Assembly: GCF_004353185.1 (NCBI RefSeq)
Contig: NZ_SMUS01000002.1
Span: 62,001-126,000, forward strand
DNA from: Clostridium cuniculi
Lineage (GTDB): Bacteria > Bacillota > Clostridia > Clostridiales > Clostridiaceae
Reading direction: 5' to 3'
DNA length: 64,000 nt
A model generated the notes under the pieces. The model did no database searches. It saw nothing but the letters and a program-made list of their open reading frames with translations, and was not told where the DNA came from. Position 1 is the stretch's first letter; each line of letters starts with the position of its first letter. Positions 44,886 through 53,661 of this stretch are shown here, in pieces. The position numbers and the translations under genes were made by a program.

Positions 44886-46838
44886 TTATTTTTTATCAAT
44901 ATCAGAAAACTCCATTTTAAACATATATTCCAAAGATGAATATCCCATTAAATTTTCTTTCTCTCCATCTTCTACAATTCTTATTGGTAATTTGATTATA
45001 AATGTAGTTCCTTCATTAAGTTTGCTTTTTATATCTATTTTACCATTATGTAAGTCTATTAATCCTTTTACAATAAATAGCCCTAAACCACTTCCTTCAT
45101 TTTCTCTATTAAGACCGTGATTAAAATCTGCTCTTTTGAACTTTTCAAAGACATGTTCTTTTATTTCCTCTTCCATTCCAATACCATCATCACTAATTTC
45201 TATAACAACATTATTAGTTTCTCTTTTTACTAAAACCATTATATTTCCACCATCATTAGTAAACTTTATAGCATTAGATAATAAATTTAATATAATTCGT
45301 TCTATTTTCCCTTTATCTATAGCCGTAATTATTTCTTCTTCTTCAGTATCAAAAATTACATTTAAATTATATGTTTTAGCTAAATCTACAATAGTTAATG
45401 TTATATCTTCAATTACTGCTACTATATTCTCATTTGTAAAATTAGCATCCATATATCCCATTTCTAATTTACTAACATCAATTAAGTTATTAATATATCT
45501 ACGCAATCTATTAGCATTTTTCATTATATAATTTAATCTTTCACTGAAAAAATCCTTATTTAACTGCTCTTTTTCTAATTTTATCATTAATAAATTAGTA
45601 GCATTTATTATTATATTTAATGGTGTTCTAAGTTCATGAGATATTGTAACAATAAAATCAGTCTTTATTTTTTCCCTCTCCATTGATTCTATTAATAATA
45701 ATTTATTTTCTCTGGCTCTTTTTCTATTTTCAATAAATAAATAAATTAGAATTATAATTCCAACTATCGCCAATAAAACTAAGGACCATACAATTATAAG
45801 CAAATATTTAGGAAGTAATAAATCAAAGGGATTTTTGTTAATAAATTTACTTTCCTGTGGTAACTTAAGTGGATTAATATTATACTCTAATATAGCATCA
45901 TAATTAAAAATAGGTATACTAAATGTGTTATGTACTGGGATTATAGTGTGTTTATAAGTTTCTGAAGCAATATTATTTAGGAATGTATATGTAATTTCAC
46001 CTAGCTTATAGCCATCATTAACTATTCCCCCTATTGCTCCAGCATAAATATACTCTTCTAATTTTGTATAAATAGGAGCCTTAGTTATTTTCTTAATTTC
46101 ATTTATAATCTCATCTGATTGAATAATACTCTCTCCATCAAAATCCTTAAATGTACCACATAAATATATTGCACAACCCTCATCTCCAATCTCCTCACAT
46201 CCTTTTTTTATTTCATCAAAATATGGAGATTGGATAATATGATATTTAAATGACTTTTTTGCTCTATTCACAATTTTTGAAAATTCATCTTTAACTGTAT
46301 TACAATAAATACTATTATCTAAAATTAAATATATATCTGAAATATTTTTTCCTGCATTTAAAATTGTATTTACTATAGGTAAATTATCTTGATATTCTAA
46401 TATTCCTGTAATATATTCATTTTCATCTTTGGTTAAATATATATTTTCATTTACTCCCACAAAAATAACTTTTTTCTTATATGTAAATAATTCCTTGTTA
46501 AATAATTTACTTCTAACTAATTGAAAGGCTTCATCATCTAAAGTAATTATATAATCAATTTTAGTTTCCTTATATTTAATATTTAAAAAATTAATAAAAC
46601 TTTCACCATACTCTTTAGACTCTGAAATTTTACTATCTAAAAACTCATATTTAACTACATATTTATCATTTTGATCATCAAATCCCTTTAAAATCGTTTT
46701 TTCCCATTCATTCCCTGGACAATAAGATCCTATTATAAGTACAGCCTTATCACTATCACAATAACACCTATAATAATCCATAAATATATAAATACATAAA
46801 ATAGTAACTAGACAAACTAGCACTCTTTTTTTAATCAT
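44886..46838 (-). CDS. Orphan sensor histidine kinase with an ABC-binding-protein-like sensory domain
   Basis: Membrane sensor kinase of 650 residues. An N-terminal hydrophobic segment (about 5-22) and a second transmembrane helix at about 343-370 enclose a large extracellular domain (about 30-335). That domain is related to the ABC substrate-binding family (VLIIGSYCPGNEWEKTILKG; IYLILDNSIYCNTVKDE). The cytoplasmic part has HisKA with phospho-acceptor H401 in FIVTISHELRTPLN and an HATPase with NLLSNAIKFTNDGG, ISDDGIGM and GSGLGLFIVKGL. No response regulator gene is adjacent, so it is an orphan here. In clostridia similar orphan kinases include sporulation kinases; that role is possible, not shown. 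The ATG follows GGAGAG. Confidence 0.92.
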   Translation of the reverse strand: MIKKRVLVCLVTILCIYIFMDYYRCYCDSDKAVLIIGSYCPGNEWEKTILKGFDDQNDKYVVKYEFLDSKISESKEYGESFINFLNIKYKETKIDYIITLDDEAFQLVRSKLFNKELFTYKKKVIFVGVNENIYLTKDENEYITGILEYQDNLPIVNTILNAGKNISDIYLILDNSIYCNTVKDEFSKIVNRAKKSFKYHIIQSPYFDEIKKGCEEIGDEGCAIYLCGTFKDFDGESIIQSDEIINEIKKITKAPIYTKLEEYIYAGAIGGIVNDGYKLGEITYTFLNNIASETYKHTIIPVHNTFSIPIFNYDAILEYNINPLKLPQESKFINKNPFDLLLPKYLLIIVWSLVLLAIVGIIILIYLFIENRKRARENKLLLIESMEREKIKTDFIVTISHELRTPLNIIINATNLLMIKLEKEQLNKDFFSERLNYIMKNANRLRRYINNLIDVSKLEMGYMDANFTNENIVAVIEDITLTIVDLAKTYNLNVIFDTEEEEIITAIDKGKIERIILNLLSNAIKFTNDGGNIMVLVKRETNNVVIEISDDGIGMEEEIKEHVFEKFKRADFNHGLNRENEGSGLGLFIVKGLIDLHNGKIDIKSKLNEGTTFIIKLPIRIVEDGEKENLMGYSSLEYMFKMEFSDIDKK

Positions 46839-46929
46839 AAAGATCTCTCCTAAATTTTATCATCTAATTTATGTTATGTATTTATTAAAAATTTATTTAG
46901 TTTTAATTATTTATTTATATAAATATAAA

Positions 46930-46976
46930 AATGTAGGATATATCAATATTAAAATTAATATTGATACCCTACATTT
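46930..46976 (-). terminator. Terminator after the PHP phosphoesterase
   Basis: Outer arms ATGTAGG and CCCTACAT and inner arms ATCAATATT and AATATTGAT make a bipartite hairpin. It is followed by TTTTTATATTT on the minus strand, shortly after the stop codon. Confidence 0.7.
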
Positions 46977-46990
46977 AAGCTTTCTATGAA

Positions 46991-47827
46991 TTAAAGTAAT
47001 TTTTCGATATTTAATAAACTGCTATCCTTATTAATTGCACCTATATAGTATTCTACACCTTTACTTACAGCTCCAAAATCTCCATGCCCATCTGATCCAG
47101 CTGTTATTATCATATTATTTTCTTTACAAAATTCTAAACATGTTTCTGTCATTAAATCACTATTTGCAGGATAATAACACTCAACTCCATCAATACCTAA
47201 TTCCTTTAGTATTTCAAGTTTCGCTAATATTTCTTCTCTAGTTTTATCTTTATAATAATTACATGGATGTGCTAATACTACATATCCTCCAGCTTCATGT
47301 GTAATATCACAAACTTCTTTTACACTTGGAAAATCAAATTTCTCATGTCCACATTCATATTTTCCATAAAATTTCATTCCATCAAAAAGCCCTTCCGTAA
47401 TACCTTTATCAAATAAATAATGTATTCCCTTCCATCCGCCTTTTCTTCTATTATATTCATAAGAATTATAGTCATCTAAAGATATATTTTCATAATCTTT
47501 TTCCATTCTTCTTATAAGTTCTACACTTGTTTCTAATAAATTTTCTTTGGCCTTATTTACTAAATTAAAAAAATTGTCATTATCATTAAACTTATATGCT
47601 AATAAATGTACCAAGTGCCCCTCAAATATTGAATCTATTTCCACCCCTCTTATTGCAATAATTCCTTCTTTTTCTGCTTCCATTCTTACTTCTTCGTATG
47701 AATCTAAAACATCATGATCTGTTACTGAAATAATGCCTACATTTTTATTTTTAGCATCCCTCACTATTTCTTGTGGTGACATTGTTCCATCAGAATAATA
47801 ACTATGTATATGTAAGTCTGTTAACAT
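46991..47827 (-). CDS. PHP domain phosphoesterase
   Basis: Metal-dependent phosphoesterase of the PHP family, 278 residues. Metal ligands are visible in DLHIHSYYSDGTMSP, VTDHDVLDSYEE, IAIRGVEIDS, AHPCNYY and TAGSDGHGDFG. The fold matches YciV/RNase AM-type and related PHP proteins that act on nucleotides or oligonucleotides; the substrate cannot be read from sequence. It is a single gene between the orphan kinase and fba, with its own ribosome binding site AAGGAGG and terminator. Confidence 0.9.
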   Translation of the reverse strand: MLTDLHIHSYYSDGTMSPQEIVRDAKNKNVGIISVTDHDVLDSYEEVRMEAEKEGIIAIRGVEIDSIFEGHLVHLLAYKFNDNDNFFNLVNKAKENLLETSVELIRRMEKDYENISLDDYNSYEYNRRKGGWKGIHYLFDKGITEGLFDGMKFYGKYECGHEKFDFPSVKEVCDITHEAGGYVVLAHPCNYYKDKTREEILAKLEILKELGIDGVECYYPANSDLMTETCLEFCKENNMIITAGSDGHGDFGAVSKGVEYYIGAINKDSSLLNIEKLL

Positions 47828-48022
47828 ATTTTCCTCCTTAGTTTTAAAATATTTATTAAGTTAGATTATATATTTTAATTGATTAAATTTATTCATTTTC
47901 ATCTAAAAAAAGCCTCTTCCTTAATACTATATTATATCACATTTTTAAAATTTATTTTTATTTAATAATAAATAAATTAACTTATCATTACTATGTTTAA
48001 AGTTAATTTACTTATTTTTTTG

Positions 48023-48051
48023 TTTTCATTCTTATTAATTTAAGGTATAAT
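48023..48051 (+). promoter_or_regulatory. Probable promoter of fba; 327-base intergenic region
   Basis: TATAAT at 48046-48051 follows a weak -35 (TTTTCA, 17-base spacing). A leader of about 100 bases follows, with an inverted repeat (TTGTTAA near 48083 and TTAACAA near 48110). The remainder of 47828-48154 is A/T-rich; I see no gene or further motif. Confidence 0.5.
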
Positions 48052-48154
48052 AACCAATGGAGAATAAATTGATATACATAATTGTTAATTTTATAACGTT
48101 AAGTAAGATTTAACAAATTCTCTATAATATTTTAAAATATACGGAGGTATTGCC

Positions 48155-49018
48155 ATGTTAGTTTCAGCTAAAGAAATGTTAAACAAAGCAAGAGAAGGAA
48201 AATATGCTGTTGGTCAATTCAACATCAACAACTTAGAATGGACTAAAGCTATTTTATTAACTGCACAAGAAAATAACTCACCAGTAATCTTAGGAGTATC
48301 TGAAGGTGCTGGAAAATATATGTGCGGATACAAGACTATCGTAGGAATGGTTAACGGTATGTTAGAAGAATTAAACATCACTGTACCAGTTGCTCTACAC
48401 TTAGACCACGGTAGCTACGAAGGATGCTACAAAGCTATGGAAGCTGGATTCTCATCAGTTATGTTTGATGGATCTCACTACCCAATCGCTGAAAACATCG
48501 AAAAGACTACTGAATTAGTTAAAGTTACTTCTGAAAAAGGATTATCTTTAGAAGCAGAAGTTGGATCAATCGGTGGAGAAGAAGACGGAGTTGTTGGTAA
48601 AGGTGAAGTTGCTGATGCTCAAGAATGTAAATCAATCGCTGATTTAGGAGTTACTATGTTAGCTGCTGGTATCGGAAACATCCACGGAAAATACCCAGCA
48701 AACTGGCAAGGACTTGCTTTCGATGCTTTAGAAGAAATCAACACAGCTTGTGGAAATATGCCATTAGTATTACATGGTGGAACTGGAATCCCAGAAGATA
48801 TGATCAAAAAAGCTATATCTTTAGGAGTTTCTAAAATCAATGTTAACACTGAATGTCAATTAGCATTCCAAGAAGCTACAAGAGCTTACATTGAAGCTGG
48901 AAAAGATAAAGAAGGAAAAGGATTTGACCCAAGAAAGTTATTAAATCCTGGATTCGAAGCTATCAAAGCTACAGTTAAAGAAAAAATGGAATTATTCGGA
49001 TCAATCAACAAAGCTTAA
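48155..49018 (+). CDS. fba: Class II fructose-bisphosphate aldolase
   Basis: Zinc-dependent aldolase of glycolysis, 287 residues. Zinc and substrate motifs are LHLDHGSYEGC, MFDGSHYPIAEN, EVGSIGGEEDGV, GNIHGKYP and VLHGGTGIPEDM. Codon use is strongly biased and includes many C-ending codons (AAC, TAC, ATC), unlike its neighbours, which fits a very highly expressed glycolytic gene. It is a single-gene unit with its own promoter and a strong terminator, separate from the cggR operon. The ATG follows ACGGAGGT. Confidence 0.98.
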   Translation: MLVSAKEMLNKAREGKYAVGQFNINNLEWTKAILLTAQENNSPVILGVSEGAGKYMCGYKTIVGMVNGMLEELNITVPVALHLDHGSYEGCYKAMEAGFSSVMFDGSHYPIAENIEKTTELVKVTSEKGLSLEAEVGSIGGEEDGVVGKGEVADAQECKSIADLGVTMLAAGIGNIHGKYPANWQGLAFDALEEINTACGNMPLVLHGGTGIPEDMIKKAISLGVSKINVNTECQLAFQEATRAYIEAGKDKEGKGFDPRKLLNPGFEAIKATVKEKMELFGSINKA

Positions 49019-49031
49019 TTCCTTTAAATAT

Positions 49032-49057
49032 AAAAAGAGCACTTTCGTGCTCTTTTT
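49032..49057. terminator. Bidirectional terminator after fba
   Basis: AAAAAGAGCAC, loop TTTC and GTGCTCTTTTT form an 11-bp stem directly after fba and before the end of the convergent gene. T-runs on both strands make it usable from either side. Confidence 0.9.
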
Positions 49058-49061
49058 ATAT

Positions 49062-49889
49062 TTAGCATCTTTTAAAAGAATAATATATATCTCCATATGA
49101 CTTTATTTTATCTATATCAATTTTATATACTTCATTTAACAGATGATTTTCTATTTCTTTATTATCTATAATTTTATTATTTACAAAGTAATTTAAAGTT
49201 CTTTTTTCTCCAATGTAAAAGGCTATTGTTGCAATTAATATAGCCTGAACTATTTCACTTTTGTTTTTGCATACTCCAATACTAACAGCTATCATTCCTA
49301 TATATATATTATCTAATATACATTTATCATATAACTCATCCTCATTGTTTTTTATGATAAATTCGCTGTATCCATCGGTTATATAATATTTATCATCTTT
49401 TATAATTAATACACTGTTATTTCTCTTTGAAAAATTTCTAAATTTGCAGTTATCATCTTCATAATCTATTTTGCTTTCTTCATTATTCTCTTGAAAATTT
49501 ATCAAAGTCTCTATTTCACTCTTTGTTCCTTTAATAACATTAATATCATATCTATTTATAATGCTTAATGCTAAATTTCTTTTGTTAATTAACGAATCTA
49601 TTCCATTGGCTTCTAATAATACTATCTCTCTTTTATTCATAGCTATTAAAGATTTTTCTATATCCAATACACCATCTGAATTTATTTCATCTAAAAAAAT
49701 TAGCAGTGTATTTATCGGATTAAACTCTTTATATTGATAGCTATCTTTATAAGTTAATCTGCCATTATAATGATTAACTATAGATTCTAAACTACGTAAT
49801 CTTTCATTATTAGCACAACAATAAATAAGAGGTAGCACACTCTTTTGCAAGTCTAATATATATTTTATAGACTCTTCATTAAGCCTCAT
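49062..49889 (-). CDS. Degenerate ThiM-like protein (hydroxyethylthiazole kinase fold)
   Basis: The 275-residue length matches ThiM. VIKGTKSEIETL resembles the ThiM motif VIRGNASEI, and the C-terminal helix region (MIAVSIGVCKNKSEIVQAIL and AFYIGEK) resembles the end of ThiM after its catalytic loop. The catalytic GTGC loop is missing (the equivalent region is LDNIYIGM) and the nucleotide-binding DPVGAG region is not recognisable. So it looks like a diverged paralogue that has lost kinase activity. No other thiamine gene is near. It could also be an unrelated protein with chance resemblance; I hold this at moderate confidence. The start follows GTGAGGAAGAGC. Confidence 0.5.
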   Translation of the reverse strand: MRLNEESIKYILDLQKSVLPLIYCCANNERLRSLESIVNHYNGRLTYKDSYQYKEFNPINTLLIFLDEINSDGVLDIEKSLIAMNKREIVLLEANGIDSLINKRNLALSIINRYDINVIKGTKSEIETLINFQENNEESKIDYEDDNCKFRNFSKRNNSVLIIKDDKYYITDGYSEFIIKNNEDELYDKCILDNIYIGMIAVSIGVCKNKSEIVQAILIATIAFYIGEKRTLNYFVNNKIIDNKEIENHLLNEVYKIDIDKIKSYGDIYYSFKRC

Positions 49890-49975
49890 AGCTCTTCCTC
49901 ACTTTATTATCTATAGTGCAATCTTTGCCTACCAATATAATATTCGACAAAATCTACAATGTGCGTAATATTTTT

Positions 49976-50854
49976 CTATTCTTCGCCAAAGACCTTTTTG
50001 CGTAATTCAAGTCCTGATTTTGTTACAGCAACTCCACCCATAGCTGTTTCTCTAAGTGCTGATGGAAGACTCTTTCCAACCTTATACATAGCTGATACAG
50101 TATCATCAAATGGTATTTTACTAGATACTCCAGCCATAACCATATCTGCTGTACAAAGTGCACTTATAGCTCCTGCTGCATTTCTTTTTGCACATGGGAT
50201 TTCAACTAGCCCTGCTACCGGGTCACAAACAAGACCAAGTACATTTTTAATAACTATAGCCGCTGCATCTAAACTCATTCTAGGTGTACCACCCATCATT
50301 TCAACAACTGCTGCTGAGCCCATAGCTGCTGCAGAACCACATTCAGCTTGACATCCACCTTCTGCTCCAGAAAGAGTTGCATTCATTCCAATTATCATTC
50401 CAACTGCAGCTGAAGTAAATAATGCATCTATAAGTTCTTCATCTGTTTTCCCTAACTTCTCACCTGCTGATAAAATTACAGCTGGTAATATTCCACAAGA
50501 TCCCGCCGTTGGACATGCTACTATTCTTCCCATACCTGCATTAACCTCTGATGATGATAATGCCATTGCCATAGCTTTTACAGTTACATCTCCAGTTAAA
50601 GTATCTCCTTTTTCTAAATACTTTTGAATCTTATATCCATCTCCTCCAATAAGACCACTTAATGAATATACTTCTTTTTCTCTACCTTCGGTAGCTCCAT
50701 CTTTCATTACCTTTAAATTTTTAGCCATCTTTTCATACACTTCTTCTCTAGATAGCCCTTTATCTTCCATTTCAACTCTTATTGCATATTCACTTAATGA
50801 TATATTTTCCTCTTCACATATTCTTAATAATTCTTTACCTGATCTTGCTAGCAT
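49976..50854 (-). CDS. sdaAA: L-serine dehydratase, alpha subunit
   Basis: Iron-sulfur serine dehydratase alpha chain, 292 residues; it converts serine to pyruvate and ammonia with the beta chain. Cluster cysteines lie in ACPTAGSCGILPAV and VCDPVAGLVEIPCAKRN; the MGSAAVVEMMGGTP and AECGSAAAMG segments are also conserved. I chose the ATG at 50854, one base after the sdaAB stop codon, with AAGGA upstream; a GTG three codons earlier lies too close to that ribosome binding site. The coupling shows a two-gene operon. Confidence 0.96.
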   Translation of the reverse strand: MLARSGKELLRICEEENISLSEYAIRVEMEDKGLSREEVYEKMAKNLKVMKDGATEGREKEVYSLSGLIGGDGYKIQKYLEKGDTLTGDVTVKAMAMALSSSEVNAGMGRIVACPTAGSCGILPAVILSAGEKLGKTDEELIDALFTSAAVGMIIGMNATLSGAEGGCQAECGSAAAMGSAAVVEMMGGTPRMSLDAAAIVIKNVLGLVCDPVAGLVEIPCAKRNAAGAISALCTADMVMAGVSSKIPFDDTVSAMYKVGKSLPSALRETAMGGVAVTKSGLELRKKVFGEE

Positions 50855-50855
50855 A

Positions 50856-51533
50856 CTATTCACCGTCCTTAATTGGATTAATCATTATTACTTTATTTAT
50901 ACCTTCAATAGCTTTAACATTACCTATTATTTCTGATGTAACTTCATGGTCAACTTCAAATACCATTGTCGCATCTCTACCCTTTTGATTTCTAAATACT
51001 TTCATAAAAGCAATATTTATATCATTATCATAAAGTATTGATGCTACTTTAGATAATACCCCTGGAACATCCTTATTTGAAACAATAATAGTAGGATAAG
51101 CTCCTGTGAAATTAACTGAATTTCCATTAACAGAAGTAACCTCTATACTTCCTCCTCCAATAGATGAACCTATAAGCTCATATGTACCTTCTTTTCCCTT
51201 TATAACAAATTTAACAGTATTAGGATGAACATCACCTAAATCTGCTTCTCTAAATCTTATTTTAAGCCCCATTTCTTTAGCTATATCTAAAGAATCTCTA
51301 AGTCTTAAATCACTTGGTTCCATCCCTAAAATTCCAGCAACTAATGCTCTATCAGTTCCGTGTCCTTTATATGTTTTAGCAAATGATCCATGCAAATAAA
51401 ATGTTACATCTTCTATATCTGCTCCAGCAACAGCTCTTGCGACCTTTCCAAGTCTTGCAGCACCTGCTGTATGTGATGATGATGGCCCAACCATTATAGG
51501 CCCTAATATATCAAAAACTCCTACACTTTTCAT
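50856..51533 (-). CDS. sdaAB: L-serine dehydratase, beta subunit
   Basis: Beta chain of the [4Fe-4S] serine dehydratase, 225 residues. The N-terminal domain has ILGPIMVGPSSSHTAGAARL, and a C-terminal ACT domain covers about 145-225 (YPTIIVSNKDVPGVLSKVAS), which may bind an effector such as serine. It is the first gene of sdaAB-sdaAA. The leader upstream (51534-51779) contains the repeat copy at 51639-51779, which also precedes cysE in another form. Confidence 0.96.
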   Translation of the reverse strand: MKSVGVFDILGPIMVGPSSSHTAGAARLGKVARAVAGADIEDVTFYLHGSFAKTYKGHGTDRALVAGILGMEPSDLRLRDSLDIAKEMGLKIRFREADLGDVHPNTVKFVIKGKEGTYELIGSSIGGGSIEVTSVNGNSVNFTGAYPTIIVSNKDVPGVLSKVASILYDNDINIAFMKVFRNQKGRDATMVFEVDHEVTSEIIGNVKAIEGINKVIMINPIKDGE

Positions 51534-51638
51534 TATGTAACCTCCAAGTTTATTATGTTAAGTAACTAAATTACTCCTTATAGCTTATATGCTATGATGC
51601 CAAAAAATTGATCATATATATTTTTTTAATAACCTAAC

Positions 51639-51779
51639 AATATTAATATAAAAACTAACTATTCTCTCTTAATAATTTATAGCACAAAACATTAACTATA
51701 AGGGTAATGTTATAAGCAGATACATGGAGAAAGAAAAAATGAAATATTTATTCTTTCTCCCCATGTAATGCTAAGTGTT
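51639..51779. repeat. Dispersed repeat related to PE1, between the nucleoside kinase gene and sdaAB
   Basis: Bases 51639-51746 align with 31063-31172. The identical core TAGCACAAAACATTAACTATA occurs at 51680-51700 and 31105-31125. The shared region also includes ATATTAATATA upstream and GAAAAAATGAAATATT downstream. Here the right half is short: ACATGGAGAAAGAA pairs with TTCTTTCTCCCCATGT to make a compact hairpin ending at the stop codon of the neighbouring gene, as PE1 ends at the cysK stop. Confidence 0.75.
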
Positions 51780-53276
51780 TTAATATTTATAAAAAATGCT
51801 TCCTCCAATAAATTCTCTTAAAATTGAGTTTTGTGGAACTATATCTTTATCAATTTCTCTAAAGAATCCTAATAACCCTTTTAGTCTTTTAGCTTCATCA
51901 TAAACAATACTATCTTCTTTAATTTTATTAAGCTCTTGAATTGCATATTTTTTTAATACACATAACTCATAAACTAAAGTAGAATTGAACATTACATCTG
52001 CTTCTTCTTGATAAACAAAAATATTCTTTTTTTCACCTCTTTTTATCTTATGCCACATCTTTAAAGTATCTTCTGCTCCATGACCTCTTGATAATTGATC
52101 TCTTACAATTCTTCTAATTTTTCTTACATCAGTAGTAGTTATTCTATTATGATTATCTAAATTTAATTGAGTTAATGCTGAAATATAAATTCTAAATTTA
52201 TATTTTTCATCAATATGAGAAGTTAATATAGGATTTAATCCATGAATTCCTTCAACTATAATAACACCATTTGAAGGTAACTTAACTTTTTTACCTACCC
52301 ATTCTCGCTCTCCTTTTATAAAGTTAAACTCTGGTATTTCAACTTCTTCACCTTGTAATATTAAATTTAAATGTTTATTAAATAATTCTGTATCTACTGA
52401 ACCAATAGTTTCAAAATCATACTCTCCATTTTCGTCTAATGGGGTTTGATCTCTATTTACAAAATAATCATCTAAAGATATTGGAATTGGTGTGATACCA
52501 TTAACTCTTAATTGAACACCTAGTCTATTAGCAAATGTTGTTTTTCCTGAAGAACTTGGCCCCGATATTAATATTAATTTAACCTCATCTTTCAAATTAA
52601 TTTTATCAGCAATTTCTGCAATTTTCTTTTCATGTAAAGCTTCAGAAATCATTACTAAGTTAATTAATTCTCCTTTATCAATCTTATCATTTAGAGCCCC
52701 AACATTTCCTACATCTAAAATATCCAACCACTTTTCAGTTTCTCTAAATATTTTTGTAATTTTTCTTTGTTCTACAAACTCTGGTAATGTAAAAGTTTGA
52801 TAATCATTAGGTCTTCTTAAAATAAATCCATTTTCATAATAAATTAGATCAAAAGCTTTTATATCACTTGTTCTCTTTGTCATATGACCATAAAAATAAT
52901 CATATCTTCCATCTAATTCATATAAATTAACTGTTTTAAAGTCTACTTGTTCTAATAAAAGCACTTTATCATCCATATTATAAGATTTAAAAATATTAAT
53001 TGCTTCTTTTTTAGCCACCTTAATTTTATTAATAGGTAAATCCCTATCTATCAATTCTTGCATTTTTACTTTTATATCTTCTATATCTTTTTCATTAAGA
53101 TTGATTTCTTTAGATATTTCTCCAAATATCCCTTTACCAACACTATGTTGAATTGTTATTTTAGCACCTGGAAATAAATCCAATGCGGCTTTAATAAAGA
53201 TAAATTGTAATGTCCTAGTATAATCATTTTCAATAGAGTCATTTTTATTATTTACTAAATTAATATTTTCTTTCAT
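51780..53276 (-). CDS. Nucleoside kinase-like protein (ThrRS-like N-terminus fused to uridine kinase domain)
   Basis: 498-residue protein. The N-terminal half (about 20-215) resembles the TGS/SAD region of threonyl-tRNA synthetase (YFYGHMTKRTSDIKAFDLIY). The C-terminal half is a phosphoribulokinase/uridine-kinase-type P-loop domain, with Walker A ISGPSSSGKTTFANRL at about 235-250 and the downstream SLDDYFVNRDQTPLDENGEY. This architecture is widespread in clostridia and annotated as nucleoside kinase. Its substrate is uncertain and no biosynthetic partner is near. The ATG follows AGGGTGGAGTAAGG. Confidence 0.85.
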   Translation of the reverse strand: MKENINLVNNKNDSIENDYTRTLQFIFIKAALDLFPGAKITIQHSVGKGIFGEISKEINLNEKDIEDIKVKMQELIDRDLPINKIKVAKKEAINIFKSYNMDDKVLLLEQVDFKTVNLYELDGRYDYFYGHMTKRTSDIKAFDLIYYENGFILRRPNDYQTFTLPEFVEQRKITKIFRETEKWLDILDVGNVGALNDKIDKGELINLVMISEALHEKKIAEIADKINLKDEVKLILISGPSSSGKTTFANRLGVQLRVNGITPIPISLDDYFVNRDQTPLDENGEYDFETIGSVDTELFNKHLNLILQGEEVEIPEFNFIKGEREWVGKKVKLPSNGVIIVEGIHGLNPILTSHIDEKYKFRIYISALTQLNLDNHNRITTTDVRKIRRIVRDQLSRGHGAEDTLKMWHKIKRGEKKNIFVYQEEADVMFNSTLVYELCVLKKYAIQELNKIKEDSIVYDEAKRLKGLLGFFREIDKDIVPQNSILREFIGGSIFYKY

Positions 53277-53498
53277 CCTTACTCCACCCTTCTAAACCCT
53301 TATAATACCATTGCTTAATTTAAAAATTATATTATAAAATTTAGTGCTAAATCTTGTTTTATCATAAAAATTTTTTAAATTAATTCTTTATACTCTTATT
53401 ATATACTGCTTCGAAAATTATTCTATTATTTTATAGGTTAAAATTATTATTATTTTAAAATTCATATAAAAAAATTAAAATATAGAGTTTCAGACAAC

Positions 53499-53604
53499 TT
53501 CAAGTAACCAAATATAAAATTTGGACTAATGTTATTTTTTTAAGGAAACTCAACTCCTTTCAGTCGCTGAGTAAGTTCGAGTAACCAAATATAAAATTTG
53601 GACT
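53499..53604. repeat. Pair of 29-base direct repeats upstream of the DUF421 gene; 385-base intergenic region
   Basis: Copies at 53499-53527 and 53576-53604 share 28 of 29 bases (TTCAAGTAACCAAATATAAA through TTTGGACT). Each contains the near-palindrome CCAAATATAAAATTTGG. The unit-to-unit distance is 77 bases and the second lies 57 bases before the DUF421 start codon. Two copies are too few for a CRISPR. They could be a double operator, paired mRNA hairpins or a small transposed repeat. The remaining 53277-53498 is A/T-rich with no gene. Confidence 0.7.
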
Positions 53605-53661
53605 CTCACTTAGAATAAAAGTATTTTTTATACAAATACTTAAATTAGAGGTGATTTAATT

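Noticed and set aside
45136-45531. Plus-strand open frame of 131 codons opposite the orphan kinase gene
   Set aside because: Antisense shadow of the HATPase region; hydrophobic by composition only.
49959-50351. Plus-strand open frame of 130 codons opposite sdaAA
   Set aside because: Antisense shadow of a conserved enzyme gene; no ribosome binding site and no recognisable protein.
53499-53604. CRISPR array
   Set aside because: Only two repeat units, a 48-base gap and no cas genes in the window.
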